A stretch of 64,000 bases of DNA, taken from assembly GCF_036345155.1 (NCBI RefSeq), contig NZ_CP107773.1, positions 289,400 through 353,399 of the forward strand. The letters are read 5' to 3'. Shown piece after piece: positions 1-8,223 of this stretch. Source of the DNA: Streptomyces sp. NBC_00582. Its GTDB lineage: Bacteria; Actinomycetota; Actinomycetes; Streptomycetales; Streptomycetaceae. Under the pieces are notes generated by a model. It was not told where the DNA came from. It saw only the letters and a list, made by a program, of their open reading frames with translations, and did no database searches. Positions within the stretch are counted from its first letter, which is position 1; each line of letters starts with the position of its first letter. Position numbers and translations under genes: made by a program.

Positions 1-19
1 GATCATTTCCCGATAGTAG

Positions 20-48
20 TTGCATAATTGGAAATGATGCTGTAGAGT
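20..48 (+). promoter_or_regulatory. Regulon promoter, copy 1
   Basis: TTGCAT, a 17-bp spacer beginning AATTGGAAAT, then TAGAGT. It matches nine other sites in the window in both boxes and in the first half of the spacer. It drives the gamma-glutamylcyclotransferase gene with a leader of roughly 40 nt. Confidence 0.8.
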
Positions 49-94
49 TGAGTTATCAACGCCGGAGAAGGTCACCGGCGAGCAGTACAGAAGG

Positions 95-538
95 GTGGCG
101 AACGAGTTGTTCACCACTGAGCACAAGCCCGTCTTCGTCTATGGCACGCTCCGTGCCGGACAGGGCAACTACCTGGGCATCCTCCAGGGGACCACGGTTC
201 AGGAGCGCCCGGCGACTCTGAACGACTACACGCTCTTCGGTGCGGGCGTCCCTTTCGCCGTCAAGCGAGAGGGCCGCATCGTCGTCGGTGAGGTCATGGA
301 CGTGGACGCCGAGCTGTGGCCCACGGTGCTCCGTCGCCTGGACCGGCTCGAAGGCTACCGGGGTGAGGGACGCGAGAACATGTACGACCGCAAGGTTCGT
401 ACCGTCACTCTCGCCGATGGCAGCACGGTCGAGGCGTACGTCTACCTCGCGGGCGAGTCGTCCCGCCGCTGGTTCACCGACGCTGACGAGATCCCCGGCG
501 GGGACTTCGTCAAGGCGGAATCCCGGAACTCCCGGTAG
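95..538 (+). CDS. Gamma-glutamylcyclotransferase (AIG2/GGCT-like) protein
   Basis: A 147-residue protein with the family's N-terminal nucleotide-like motif VFVYGTLRAGQGN (residues 13-25), a central GEVMDVD strand and the YDR-VTL segment, followed by a C-terminal AYVYL strand. Members cleave gamma-glutamyl amide or isopeptide bonds, releasing 5-oxoproline. The length is normal for the family. The start is uncertain: GTG at 95 has AGAAGG directly against it, so TTG at 107 is a real alternative. The gene lies 150 nt ahead of a class II glutamine amidotransferase and faces three amidoligases. This combination suggests it trims or recycles gamma-glutamyl amide products. It has the first copy of the window-wide regulon promoter. 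Confidence 0.82.
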   Translation: MANELFTTEHKPVFVYGTLRAGQGNYLGILQGTTVQERPATLNDYTLFGAGVPFAVKREGRIVVGEVMDVDAELWPTVLRRLDRLEGYRGEGRENMYDRKVRTVTLADGSTVEAYVYLAGESSRRWFTDADEIPGGDFVKAESRNSR

Positions 539-602
539 TCCGCATCGCCACCGTACGAACCCCTGTCCGGGGCGGCGGATGGCACAACCCATCTTGAAAC
601 AC

Positions 603-633
603 CCGTCAGGCCGCGCGCGGCGCGGCCTGACGG
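603..633 (+). terminator. Hairpin between cyclotransferase and amidotransferase genes
   Basis: A perfect 13-bp stem (CCGTCAGGCCGCG paired with CGCGGCCTGACGG) around a 5-nt loop. There is no T run. It probably attenuates or separates the two rightward genes. Confidence 0.6.
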
Positions 634-689
634 CTTGAGCAGTACACCTCGGACCCTTCTGGGTGCCCGAGGCGAAGTAAGGAACAACC

Positions 690-1622
690 ATGTGCGGTCT
701 GTTCGGAGTTATCCGCAACCAGACCTGTGACCCCACTCGCGCGACCATCATGTGCGTTGCCCTGGGCCAGCTGGCCGAGGAGAGGGGTAAGGACTCGGCA
801 GGGCTGGCATTCGCCACCTCCGCGACCAAGAAGCTGGACCGGCGCCCGGTCACCAACCGTCGCGACGTGACGGCGGGCGGCTGGCGGATCATCAAGGGAG
901 CGGGCCGGTTCCGCGACGTGTGGAAGCCCGCCTACAACAGCGCGCTCGACGCGGCTCCGGTCGCTCTCGGACACACCCGCTGGGCGACCCAGGGCGGGAC
1001 GACCCTGGTCAATTCCAGCCCGTTGCAGGTGGGTCAGCTCATCGGCACGCACAACGGAGACGTGGACACCTGGCCGCTCCGGTCGGACTTCGGTCTCCCG
1101 CGTCCGACCGGGGGTACCGACACTGAGGTCCTGTACCAGGCTCTCGATCAGGCGGGCGGGGTCATCCTGCCCACCCTCGACGTCCTGGAGTCCACCGTGG
1201 GCCGGGCTGCGCTGGTGTGGACCGACCGGCGTTGGCCGCAGCTGGTCATGCTGGCGCGCACGGCGGTGAGCCCGCTCTCTGTCGCTGTCGACACGGACGG
1301 AAACCTCTATTGGGCGTCCAACCCCGGGTGGTTCGACAAGGCCGCCCGTGCGGCGGACGTCTCCATCACGGAAGTCCTGATGGTTCCGGAGGGAACGCTG
1401 ATGATGGTGGACTACTCCTCGGGGGCTCCGGTCCCGATCGACCAGCGGAAGTTCACCGCGACGGCCCGTGCCAAGGACGACCGTCTGGCGCACATCGTCG
1501 CCTACCGGGGCTTCAGCCTGGATGACCAGCTGGCCGACGAGGAGGTGTGTGGCCACCGGACGCTCCGGGAGCCCCAGCGGTCGCGGTCCGTGCCGCCGAC
1601 GCTCTGGCTCTCGCCCAAGTAA
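690..1622 (+). CDS. Class II glutamine amidotransferase
   Basis: The protein begins MCGLFGV, so Cys2 becomes the N-terminal nucleophile after Met removal, as in GlmS, PurF and asparagine synthetase. Other hallmark residues are visible: GHTRWAT (about residue 90), THNGD (about 118) and GGTDTE (about 137). These bind glutamine and form the oxyanion hole. At 310 residues it has the glutaminase domain only, with no synthetase or phosphoribosyl partner domain, so the ammonia or glutamyl group must go to another protein. AAGGAA sits 8 nt before the ATG. It converges on the amidoligase genes, and the pairing of GATase II, GGCT and amidoligase suggests one pathway making and editing amide-linked products. 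The last 30 residues are Arg/Pro-rich and look unlike the fold. Confidence 0.85.
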   Translation: MCGLFGVIRNQTCDPTRATIMCVALGQLAEERGKDSAGLAFATSATKKLDRRPVTNRRDVTAGGWRIIKGAGRFRDVWKPAYNSALDAAPVALGHTRWATQGGTTLVNSSPLQVGQLIGTHNGDVDTWPLRSDFGLPRPTGGTDTEVLYQALDQAGGVILPTLDVLESTVGRAALVWTDRRWPQLVMLARTAVSPLSVAVDTDGNLYWASNPGWFDKAARAADVSITEVLMVPEGTLMMVDYSSGAPVPIDQRKFTATARAKDDRLAHIVAYRGFSLDDQLADEEVCGHRTLREPQRSRSVPPTLWLSPK

Positions 1623-1631
1623 GTCCACCGG

Positions 1632-1675
1632 AAAGGGGCTGGGGCACCGCATGTTGCGGTGCCCCAGCCCCTTTT
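1632..1675. terminator. Bidirectional terminator between convergent genes
   Basis: A 20-bp stem (AAAGGGGCTGGGGCACCGCA and its complement) closed by a TGT loop. It is flanked by an A run on one side and a T run on the other, so it can stop both the rightward amidotransferase transcript and the leftward amidoligase operon. Confidence 0.85.
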
Positions 1676-1687
1676 CCCGTTGAGCAC

Positions 1688-3313
1688 TCAGTACTGGCCG
1701 TTGTGCCAGCGGGTGCCGGCGAACAGCGCGGTGACCTGCGCTCGGTTCTCCTCCCGGCTGAAGATCCGGTCCACCATGCTGCGGAACGACCGCGTGGTGT
1801 TGGACCACGCCTCGCCGGTCAGCCGCCCACGGTGGCCGGCCGCAGCCGCGGCCTGGCGGTGGTGCCCGACGCGTTGCCGCGGCGGCGGCGCCGTGGTCCC
1901 AGCCTCCCGCAGGGCGGCGTTCGTCAGGCCGAGCGACACGTTGACCTGCGCCTGGATGGTCCCCGGATCCAGCGATCCGTCCCACATCCGGAACTCGGCG
2001 TGGTCGCTCTCCCTCCCGTTGACGGACTGGAAGTTCAGTCCGATGTGGTGACTGTTGTTGTACCGCTGGACGGCCGAGACCGAGGTGTAGGGGCTCGACG
2101 GCTGGTTGTTGGGAGTGCACCACTCCAGGCCGCGGTGATTGTCGCTGGCCGGGTTCTGGGCGATCCGGTAGATGACGTCCTCGTACCCGGCCACGGTGTT
2201 AATCAGCTGGTTGTGATTGGCGACGGTGTGGTCGTAGTCGGGGACGGCGACGTGGACATGGCCGCCGGTGCGGGCGCTGGCGATGCCTCCGTTGCGCTGG
2301 ACGATCTCGCACACCTGGGCCAGGTTGTTCCACGTCTGCGGCTCGTCGTAGAGAATCGGCGAGACGATCTCGCCGGCGACGGTACCGTCTCTCTCCAGCC
2401 GCCAGGCGTTCGGGGCGTCGGTGTATCCCGCGTGCTGTGATGCGTGCCATCCATGCATGTGCGGGTCTGGCGCGATGCCGGCTGCGTGCAGTTCGCGGGC
2501 GATCCGCTGGTTGGCTTCCTGCCGCGCGGAGTGAGACATCGACGAGGGGTAGTCGAACTCGATCTCGACTCCGAAGGCACGCCCGCCTTCGCGCGCGCCC
2601 AGGCCGCCGGTGGCATTCTCCGTCAGGTACGGCACCAGCGCCTCGCCTGCCGCCCTGCGCTCGCGGGCCTGGTCATACGCCTCCTGGAAGGCGTCCATGT
2701 CTTCTGAGTAGGAGCGCACCGCGGGTTGGGCCGCCCGCTCGGCACGGGCCTGGTCCTGGGCGGCGATCGAGGCGGCATGTTCGGCCGCCACCTCGTCCAG
2801 GACCTCCTGAGCGGCGGCCCGGTCGATCGCCGAGCGGCCGCTCGCGCCGAATTGCTCCTGCACCAGGTTGGCCACCGCGGCCTGGTGGGAGCAGGTGCCG
2901 TCCTCGTCACCGGCGTGCATGTCGCCGCCAGTGCACCGCAGGCTCTCCGGGCTCACCTGGATCTGGCCGTCCGGGCCGCGGGTGACCCGAACGTCGCCCT
3001 CGATGAAGTGGCGCCCGTCCTCGTCGGAAACGCTGGCACCGAGGTTGACCAGGGCATCTTGCTCGTCGGTCACCTGTCCTTGGATGGTGTCCGGGTTGCG
3101 CGGCAAAAACAGCAGGTGGTCATCACCGCTGACCACGTAGTTCTGCAGAATCGGCTCGTCGACCCGACTGGTGTCGACGAAGCGCACCTCAGCGCGCTCC
3201 GGCCGCTCCTCAATGGTCAGCGGCGCAGCCTCAGCGACGAGCGTGTCCGTGCCCCGCGTCGGCGCGACACTGTGGTGCTGATGATCTATTCGGCTTCCCG
3301 ACCCCACGTTCAT
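1688..3313 (-). CDS. Amidoligase A (ATP-grasp-like COOH-NH2 ligase)
   Basis: The C-terminal half carries the amidoligase signature seen in all three paralogs here: FGVEIEF (about 247), GEIVSPILYDEPQTW (about 315), GGHVHV (about 349) and EFRMWDGSL (about 440). This family (Pfam 'putative amidoligase enzyme') is thought to ligate amino groups to carboxylates with ATP. The N-terminal half is different from the paralogs apart from the opening MNVGSGSRIDHQHH tag, and it adds a domain with a CTGGDMHAGDEDGTC segment. I chose the ATG at 3313: it overlaps the previous stop as ATGA and has GGGGGGA upstream. A longer reading frame to 3400 lies inside the preceding gene. This is the last gene of the leftward operon. 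The substrate is unknown. Confidence 0.82.
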   Translation of the reverse strand: MNVGSGSRIDHQHHSVAPTRGTDTLVAEAAPLTIEERPERAEVRFVDTSRVDEPILQNYVVSGDDHLLFLPRNPDTIQGQVTDEQDALVNLGASVSDEDGRHFIEGDVRVTRGPDGQIQVSPESLRCTGGDMHAGDEDGTCSHQAAVANLVQEQFGASGRSAIDRAAAQEVLDEVAAEHAASIAAQDQARAERAAQPAVRSYSEDMDAFQEAYDQARERRAAGEALVPYLTENATGGLGAREGGRAFGVEIEFDYPSSMSHSARQEANQRIARELHAAGIAPDPHMHGWHASQHAGYTDAPNAWRLERDGTVAGEIVSPILYDEPQTWNNLAQVCEIVQRNGGIASARTGGHVHVAVPDYDHTVANHNQLINTVAGYEDVIYRIAQNPASDNHRGLEWCTPNNQPSSPYTSVSAVQRYNNSHHIGLNFQSVNGRESDHAEFRMWDGSLDPGTIQAQVNVSLGLTNAALREAGTTAPPPRQRVGHHRQAAAAAGHRGRLTGEAWSNTTRSFRSMVDRIFSREENRAQVTALFAGTRWHNGQY

Positions 3314-3852
3314 TCCCCCCGCACGTTCGGCGGCAGCGCACCCTGCTCGGCCGCCAGGTGGATCACACCGGCCTGGTGGAGCGAAACCAGCAGGCTCCAC
3401 TCGTCATCGGGCTCGATCCAGATCAGCGCCTCATCCGGCCCCTCGGGACGAGGCAGCCGACCGGCCGGCTTGTAGAACGTGGTCACCAGGACCAGCGGGA
3501 CGGGGGCATCCCAGCGGCTGACCACCGGGGGCGTGTCCCGCGGGGCGAGAATCGCCTGCTGCTGCTCGGGGCTGCACTGCGCGAACTCTTCCGACGCCGC
3601 GAGCGCGGCCTGCAGCTGCACCTGGAGGCGCAGGGCCAGCCGGATGCGTGCGGCAGCCTTCTCCTTCGGGCTGATGAGTTCGGGGTATTCCGGGATCAGG
3701 CCTTCCATGAGCTCGGTCGGGGTGTCGGAGTAGCCGCGCCAGCTACCGCCGTCGTAGATCATCTCGAAGACGTAGTTGCTGCCGTTGTCCTTCTTCGGAG
3801 GGTCCAGCGGAGTGGCGGCGGAAGAGGCGTTGCGGGTGCGGATGAAGGTCAT
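3310..3852 (-). CDS. Uncharacterised protein of the amidoligase operon
   Basis: A 180-residue protein not assigned to a family. It starts MTFIRTRNASSAATPLDPPKK, has a helical Gln/Ala-rich middle (IRLALRLQVQLQAALAASEEF) and a C-terminal alpha/beta part with FYKPAGRLPRPEGPDEALIWIEPDDEW. There are no membrane segments and no Cys clusters. The ATG has GGAG 5 nt upstream, lies 17 nt after amidoligase B and overlaps amidoligase A by 4 nt. It is therefore co-translated with them and may be an accessory or substrate-binding subunit. Confidence 0.75.
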   Translation of the reverse strand: MTFIRTRNASSAATPLDPPKKDNGSNYVFEMIYDGGSWRGYSDTPTELMEGLIPEYPELISPKEKAAARIRLALRLQVQLQAALAASEEFAQCSPEQQQAILAPRDTPPVVSRWDAPVPLVLVTTFYKPAGRLPRPEGPDEALIWIEPDDEWSLLVSLHQAGVIHLAAEQGALPPNVRGE

Positions 3853-3868
3853 GGCATCTCCAGGGGGA

Positions 3869-5419
3869 TTAGTGCCGCTGCCAGCGGGTCTGTTGGAACA
3901 GAGCGGTTGCCTGCGCCTTATCCTCAGGGCGCTGGAAGAGCGAATCGACCATCCGCCGGAAGTCCGCGGTGGTCGTGCGCCAATCGTCACCGGACAGCCG
4001 CCTACGTTGTCCGACGCCGGCCTGGCGCCGCTGCTCGAGATGGCTGCCCAGCTGCATGCGCGTGCCCGGGACGGTGGTGTCGCCCCGAACGGCCGCGGCC
4101 GCCATGCCCAGGGAGAGCTTGACCTGCGTCTGGATCACAGAAGGGTTGAGCGATCCGTCCCACAGCCGGAACTCGCCGTGCGCGCTCTGCCCGCCGCGCC
4201 GCGCGCCGCTCAGGTTCACGGCCATGCCGTGGTACGACTCGATCTGCGAGATTGCCGTATACCCCTGCGACGGGACCGGGTTGGGACGGCACCAGCGTGT
4301 ACCGCGGTGTTGATTGCCCTCGGAAGCGGGGTTCTGGGCGAGCCGATACAGCACGTCCTCGTGGGCGGCGTACGTCTGCATGAGCCGGGTGTGGTTGGCA
4401 ACGTCGTGGTCGTAGTCGTGCATACCCACGTGGACATGGCCGCCTGTGCCGAACGAGGCTCGGCCGCCGTTTCGCTCGATGATCTCGCAAGCAGTCGCAA
4501 GGTTCTGCCAGGACTGGGGCTCGTCGTACAGGATCGGCGAGACCAACTCGCCGGCTACCGTGCAGTCCTGCTCCAGCCGCCATGCGTTCGGCTCGTCGGT
4601 GTAGCCCGCCTCCAACTGGGAGTGGTAGCCGTGCTGCCGTGCCGTGCGGGACAGGCCCGCATCGCGCAGTTCACGGCCGATGTTCTGGATGGCCTGTCGG
4701 CGGTCGACGCCGGGGTCGATGTCGAACTCGATCTCGACACCAAACCCACGTCCGCCCTCACGCGCCCCAAGTCCGCCGGTGGCGTTCTCCGTCATGTACG
4801 GAACGACCTGCTCCCCGCGCTCCGCTCGCTCCCGCGCGGCCTCGTAGTCTCGCTGGAAGGCATCGAAGTCGTCGGTGTAGCTGACAGATTCGTTGGCCGG
4901 CCATTGCTCGCGAGCCTGCTCCTGGAGCGCCGCGGCCGCCTGATGCTCGGCCGCGACCTCGTCCAGGACCTGCTGAGCGGCCGCCCGCTGGACCGCACGG
5001 TCATCGGGGGAGAGACCCGCATCGGGCGGAACTTCACGCTGAGCGGGGACTCCGTTGCTGAGCGCTGAACGGAGAGCGTCAATCGCTTCGGGGGTGGCCA
5101 GAGTCGAGTCGGAGCTGGCCTGACGTATTCCTCCCTCGTCGTCTTCGGGCTCGGCGTCCGTGATGAGCCCGTGCCCGTTCCACAGGTCGTACTCGCTGCG
5201 AAGCCGCTCGCGCAGACCCCAGTACTCCAAGGCCTCTTCCGAGGTGGCGGCTCCGTTGTTGGCCTCCCAATCGGCCTGGATCTGCAGGGCACGGTCGATC
5301 AGTTCGCGCTGTCCCTCGGGCATGAGGTCGACCCCAGTGGCAGGGGCCTCGACGGTGAGCCCTGCCGCGGTGGTGGCGACGAGGTGGTGCTGGTGGTCGA
5401 TTCTGCTGCCGGATCCCAT
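3869..5419 (-). CDS. Amidoligase B (ATP-grasp-like COOH-NH2 ligase)
   Basis: A 516-residue protein. The N-terminal tag MGSGSRIDHQHHLVATT is followed by a helical region nearly identical to that of amidoligase C (residues 30-85, with the WEANNG and EYWGLR segments). A linker then leads to the catalytic part: TGGLGAREGGRGFGVEIEF (about 215-231), GELVSPILYDEPQSW (about 288), GGHVHVG (about 325) and EFRLWDGSL (about 416). The conserved acidic and His residues fit a metal-ATP site. The RBS AGGAGG lies inside the end of the short tagged ORF just upstream. Tandem arrangement and near-identical N termini indicate recent duplication with amidoligase C. Confidence 0.83.
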   Translation of the reverse strand: MGSGSRIDHQHHLVATTAAGLTVEAPATGVDLMPEGQRELIDRALQIQADWEANNGAATSEEALEYWGLRERLRSEYDLWNGHGLITDAEPEDDEGGIRQASSDSTLATPEAIDALRSALSNGVPAQREVPPDAGLSPDDRAVQRAAAQQVLDEVAAEHQAAAALQEQAREQWPANESVSYTDDFDAFQRDYEAARERAERGEQVVPYMTENATGGLGAREGGRGFGVEIEFDIDPGVDRRQAIQNIGRELRDAGLSRTARQHGYHSQLEAGYTDEPNAWRLEQDCTVAGELVSPILYDEPQSWQNLATACEIIERNGGRASFGTGGHVHVGMHDYDHDVANHTRLMQTYAAHEDVLYRLAQNPASEGNQHRGTRWCRPNPVPSQGYTAISQIESYHGMAVNLSGARRGGQSAHGEFRLWDGSLNPSVIQTQVKLSLGMAAAAVRGDTTVPGTRMQLGSHLEQRRQAGVGQRRRLSGDDWRTTTADFRRMVDSLFQRPEDKAQATALFQQTRWQRH

Positions 5420-5422
5420 GTG

Positions 5423-5530
5423 TCAGGCCCTCCTCACGGTCCGTCGGGTGGTGAGCCGCACAGAGCGGCCGGGGTCGGCGGAGCTTCTGCCGAGGTGATG
5501 CTGGTGGTCGATCCTGCTGCCGGACGCCAT
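5423..5530 (-). CDS. 35-residue ORF carrying the amidoligase N-terminal tag
   Basis: It reads MASGSRIDHQHHLGRSS, then a basic tail ending TTRRTVRRA, stopping 3 nt before amidoligase B. AAGGGGG lies 9 nt before the ATG, and the GGGCCTNAC block before the start is shared with amidoligases B and C. It is either a remnant left by unequal crossing-over among the tandem amidoligase genes or a genuine short peptide, for example a tagged substrate. The Arg-rich, low-complexity tail favours a remnant; the intact RBS and stop keep the peptide possibility open. Confidence 0.45.
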   Translation of the reverse strand: MASGSRIDHQHHLGRSSADPGRSVRLTTRRTVRRA

Positions 5531-5614
5531 CGGTAAGGCCCCCTTTCGGGTCTTTGTTCGTCCGTCGTCCCCTTAGCGGGTCGGCGGTGTGGCTTGTGGC
5601 GACGAGTGCGAGCG

Positions 5615-7087
5615 CTACCAGCCCTGGGAGTCGGGCTGTTGCCAGCGGGTGACGGCGTAGAGCGCGGCTGCCTGAGCTCTCTCTTGCCTGCGGTGGAAGA
5701 TCTCGTCGGTGAATCGACGGAAGCTGAGGCTGTTGGCCTCCAGGTCTCCGACGGTGAGCCGCTGATCGGGCCCCCATTCCTGGCGGTGTCGGCCCAGCGA
5801 CATCGGCTCGCTCCGCCTGGATGCCTGTGGTCCCCCGCGGACTGCTGCGGCCACCATGCCGAGGGAGACGTTGACCTGCGTCTGGATGACGGCGGGATCG
5901 ACCGAGCCGTCCCAAAGCCGGAACTCGCCGTGGTCGCTCCGTTGGCCTCGCGCTGCCGTGAGGTTGACGGCCATGCCGTGCCGGGCACGGCTGTGGACGT
6001 CCGGCAGGGACCGGTAGCCGCCCGAAGGCACGTGGTTGGGCTCGCACCAATCGGTTCCGCGGTGTGCGGAGTCGGGGGCGTTCCGGTTCGCCGCGAGCCG
6101 AAACAGGACGTCCTCGTAGTCGCCGTACATCTGCATCAGACGGTGGTGGTTGGCGACCTCGTGGTCGTAGTCGTGGAGGCCGACATGGACGTGGCCGCCG
6201 GTGCGCTCGCTGGCGCCGCCGCCGTGCCGTCGGACGATCTCGCAGACGGTGGCGAGGTTCTGCCAGGTCTGCGGCTCGTCGTACATGATCGGCGATACGA
6301 TCTCGCCCGCGACGGTGCAGTCGTCCTCCAGGCGCCACGCGTTGGGGGCGTCGGTGTATCCGGCGTACTGCTGGGAGTGGTAACTGTGCATGCGCCTGTC
6401 CCGGGCCAGGCCGGCCTCGTGCAGGTCACGGCCGATGGCACGCAGCGCCTCGTGCTGATCGTCCCAGTCGCCGTCGGTGTCGAACTCGATCTCCACGCCG
6501 AAGCCGCGCCCGCCCTCGCGGGCCCCCAGTCCTCCGGTCGCGTCTTCCAGGAGGTAGGGCACCGCTTGCTCACCCTGGATCTCCCGGTTCCACGCCGCAT
6601 CGTGGATCTCGCGGAAGGCCTCGAAGTCCTCCACGAAGCCGGCCTCAGGCTCAGTCGGCCATCGGTCACGGGCCTGCACGGCGAGCGCGGCCGATGCCTG
6701 GTGTTCCTCCAGTACTTCATCCAGGACCTGCTGAGCCGCGGTGCGCTGCAGGGGGATGCCCGCTGGCGGTTCACTGGCCCGGGGCGGGAAGCTGGGGCTC
6801 TCTTCCTCGGCCTCTTCGCGCTCGGCATCCTCAATGAGGCCGTGGCCGTTCCACAGGTCGTGCTCATGTCGGAGCCGATCACGCAGGCCCCAGTACTCCA
6901 TGGACTCCTCGAGCGTGGCCTGCCCGTTGTTCGCCTCCCAGCTGGCCTGGATCTGCAGGGCCTGGTCGATGAGCTCACGCTGCGCCTCGGGCATGAGGTC
7001 GACCTCGTTGGCTGGGGCCTCGATGGTCAGCCCCGCCGTGGTGGCGACGAGGTGGTGCTGGTGATCGATCCGGCTGCCCGAGCCCAT
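5615..7087 (-). CDS. Amidoligase C (ATP-grasp-like COOH-NH2 ligase)
   Basis: A 490-residue paralog of amidoligase B: the same MGSGSRIDHQHHLVATT start, helical region with WEANNG and EYWGLR, then FGVEIEF (about 194), GEIVSPIMYDEPQTW (about 258), GGHVHVG (about 296) and EFRLWDGSV (about 388). It starts 2 nt after the stop of the Cys-rich gene, so it shares that gene's transcript, which by spacing descends from the conjugation promoter near 13.67 kb. Three diverged copies in one operon argue for three substrates or successive ligation steps rather than simple gene dosage (inference). Confidence 0.83.
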   Translation of the reverse strand: MGSGSRIDHQHHLVATTAGLTIEAPANEVDLMPEAQRELIDQALQIQASWEANNGQATLEESMEYWGLRDRLRHEHDLWNGHGLIEDAEREEAEEESPSFPPRASEPPAGIPLQRTAAQQVLDEVLEEHQASAALAVQARDRWPTEPEAGFVEDFEAFREIHDAAWNREIQGEQAVPYLLEDATGGLGAREGGRGFGVEIEFDTDGDWDDQHEALRAIGRDLHEAGLARDRRMHSYHSQQYAGYTDAPNAWRLEDDCTVAGEIVSPIMYDEPQTWQNLATVCEIVRRHGGGASERTGGHVHVGLHDYDHEVANHHRLMQMYGDYEDVLFRLAANRNAPDSAHRGTDWCEPNHVPSGGYRSLPDVHSRARHGMAVNLTAARGQRSDHGEFRLWDGSVDPAVIQTQVNVSLGMVAAAVRGGPQASRRSEPMSLGRHRQEWGPDQRLTVGDLEANSLSFRRFTDEIFHRRQERAQAAALYAVTRWQQPDSQGW

Positions 7088-7089
7088 TG

Positions 7090-8223
7090 TTAGGCCCCGT
7101 TCCGTGCGGTGATCGTGCCGTCGGCGAGACCGGCGTAGAAGCGGACGTTGGCGGTGAACAGGTCCTCGGTGCGCGCCTGGGTGTCGACGCGGCCCTCCTC
7201 CGTCATGACCGCGCCGTGACGGGCGTACTGCAGCGGGTTCTGGCTGATCAGGTACAGCCGTCCGGGGAACAGCGCCTTGAGAGTGGCAATGCGGTCAGCG
7301 CGGCTCGCCCCGGTGAGGACCATGGGCAGGTCGGGCGGAAGCGTGGCGGCCAGGTAGGTCAGCCCGGGCACCGCCATTTCCTCCCAGTCGGCCTGGGTGC
7401 GGAAGGTCTGCAGGTTCATGGCGAGGGCGGGCGGGAGGGTGGGGGACTCGTCGAGCCAGTCCAGGTAGCGGTCGAGGTCCTCCAGCCGCAGCCAGTAGAT
7501 GTTGGGGACTGCGGTGACCCCTGCGGAGGAGAGCTCGGCGGCGAGCATCAGGTTGCGCCGCATGTTGATCAGGTTCTCGGCGCGGGGCTGATTGAAGTAC
7601 ATCGACGCGTTCGGGGTGAGGACGAGGTCCCACTCCTGGGCGGCGAGCATGTCGGCGAAGCCGTCGGCCTTGCGCCGCGTCCAGTAGGCCTCCACGAGCG
7701 GGTCCTCCGCGTAACCGCTGAGGATCGCCTTCTGATCGGGGCGCAGGTCCAGGAACTGGTGGGCGGTCTTGCCCTCCCACCGCGGGAACAACTTGTGCGT
7801 CTTGGGGCTGATGACACGGCGCAGCCCGAGAGCGTAGGCGGGCCACTTCAGCTGGGCGTCGAGCGTACGTACGTCGTGCCCGTCGACCTGCGGGGTGAAC
7901 AGGGGCAGGTCGGGAAGGGCTCCCGGTACGCGGAGCCCGGTGAAGTGCATGGTGCCGCCGATGTCCTTCATCCAGGCTTCGCGATCGGGGCGGGTGCCGC
8001 AGCGGATGGGGCAGCGGGTGCAGGCCAGGCCCGGCTCGCTCCCGGGGGCCGGGTCTTCGGCACGGGCACAGCCGCAGTACTCGCAGCTGGAGGTGCAACC
8101 CGAGCAGACGGGCTCGACCGCACGGGGGTTGTCCATGAAGAAGGGGCAGTTGTTGCAGTCGCAGCCGGACGCGGGGGCCGGAACCGGCTGCCCGATTCCG
8201 GGCATGGGCAGGGAGACAGTCAT
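7090..8223 (-). CDS. Cys-rich protein, DUF4417-like
   Basis: A 377-residue protein. The first 85 residues hold about a dozen cysteines in CDCNNCPFF, CSGCTSSCEYCGC and CTRCPIRCG clusters, suggesting two or three zinc or iron-sulfur sites. The rest resembles DUF4417-type proteins: an ASMYFNQPRAENLINMRRN segment then TAVPNIYW (about 215-250), a TIM-barrel-like pattern. The function of that family is unknown to me. The start overlaps the ParB-like stop as ATGA, so the two are translationally coupled, and amidoligase C follows after 2 nt. It could be a redox or metal enzyme of the amidoligase pathway or a plasmid-maintenance factor. Confidence 0.7.
   Translation of the reverse strand: MTVSLPMPGIGQPVPAPASGCDCNNCPFFMDNPRAVEPVCSGCTSSCEYCGCARAEDPAPGSEPGLACTRCPIRCGTRPDREAWMKDIGGTMHFTGLRVPGALPDLPLFTPQVDGHDVRTLDAQLKWPAYALGLRRVISPKTHKLFPRWEGKTAHQFLDLRPDQKAILSGYAEDPLVEAYWTRRKADGFADMLAAQEWDLVLTPNASMYFNQPRAENLINMRRNLMLAAELSSAGVTAVPNIYWLRLEDLDRYLDWLDESPTLPPALAMNLQTFRTQADWEEMAVPGLTYLAATLPPDLPMVLTGASRADRIATLKALFPGRLYLISQNPLQYARHGAVMTEEGRVDTQARTEDLFTANVRFYAGLADGTITARNGA

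Noticed and set aside
606..2123. A leftward 505-codon frame opposite the amidotransferase gene
   Set aside because: It is the antisense shadow of the amidotransferase and passes through the bidirectional terminator.
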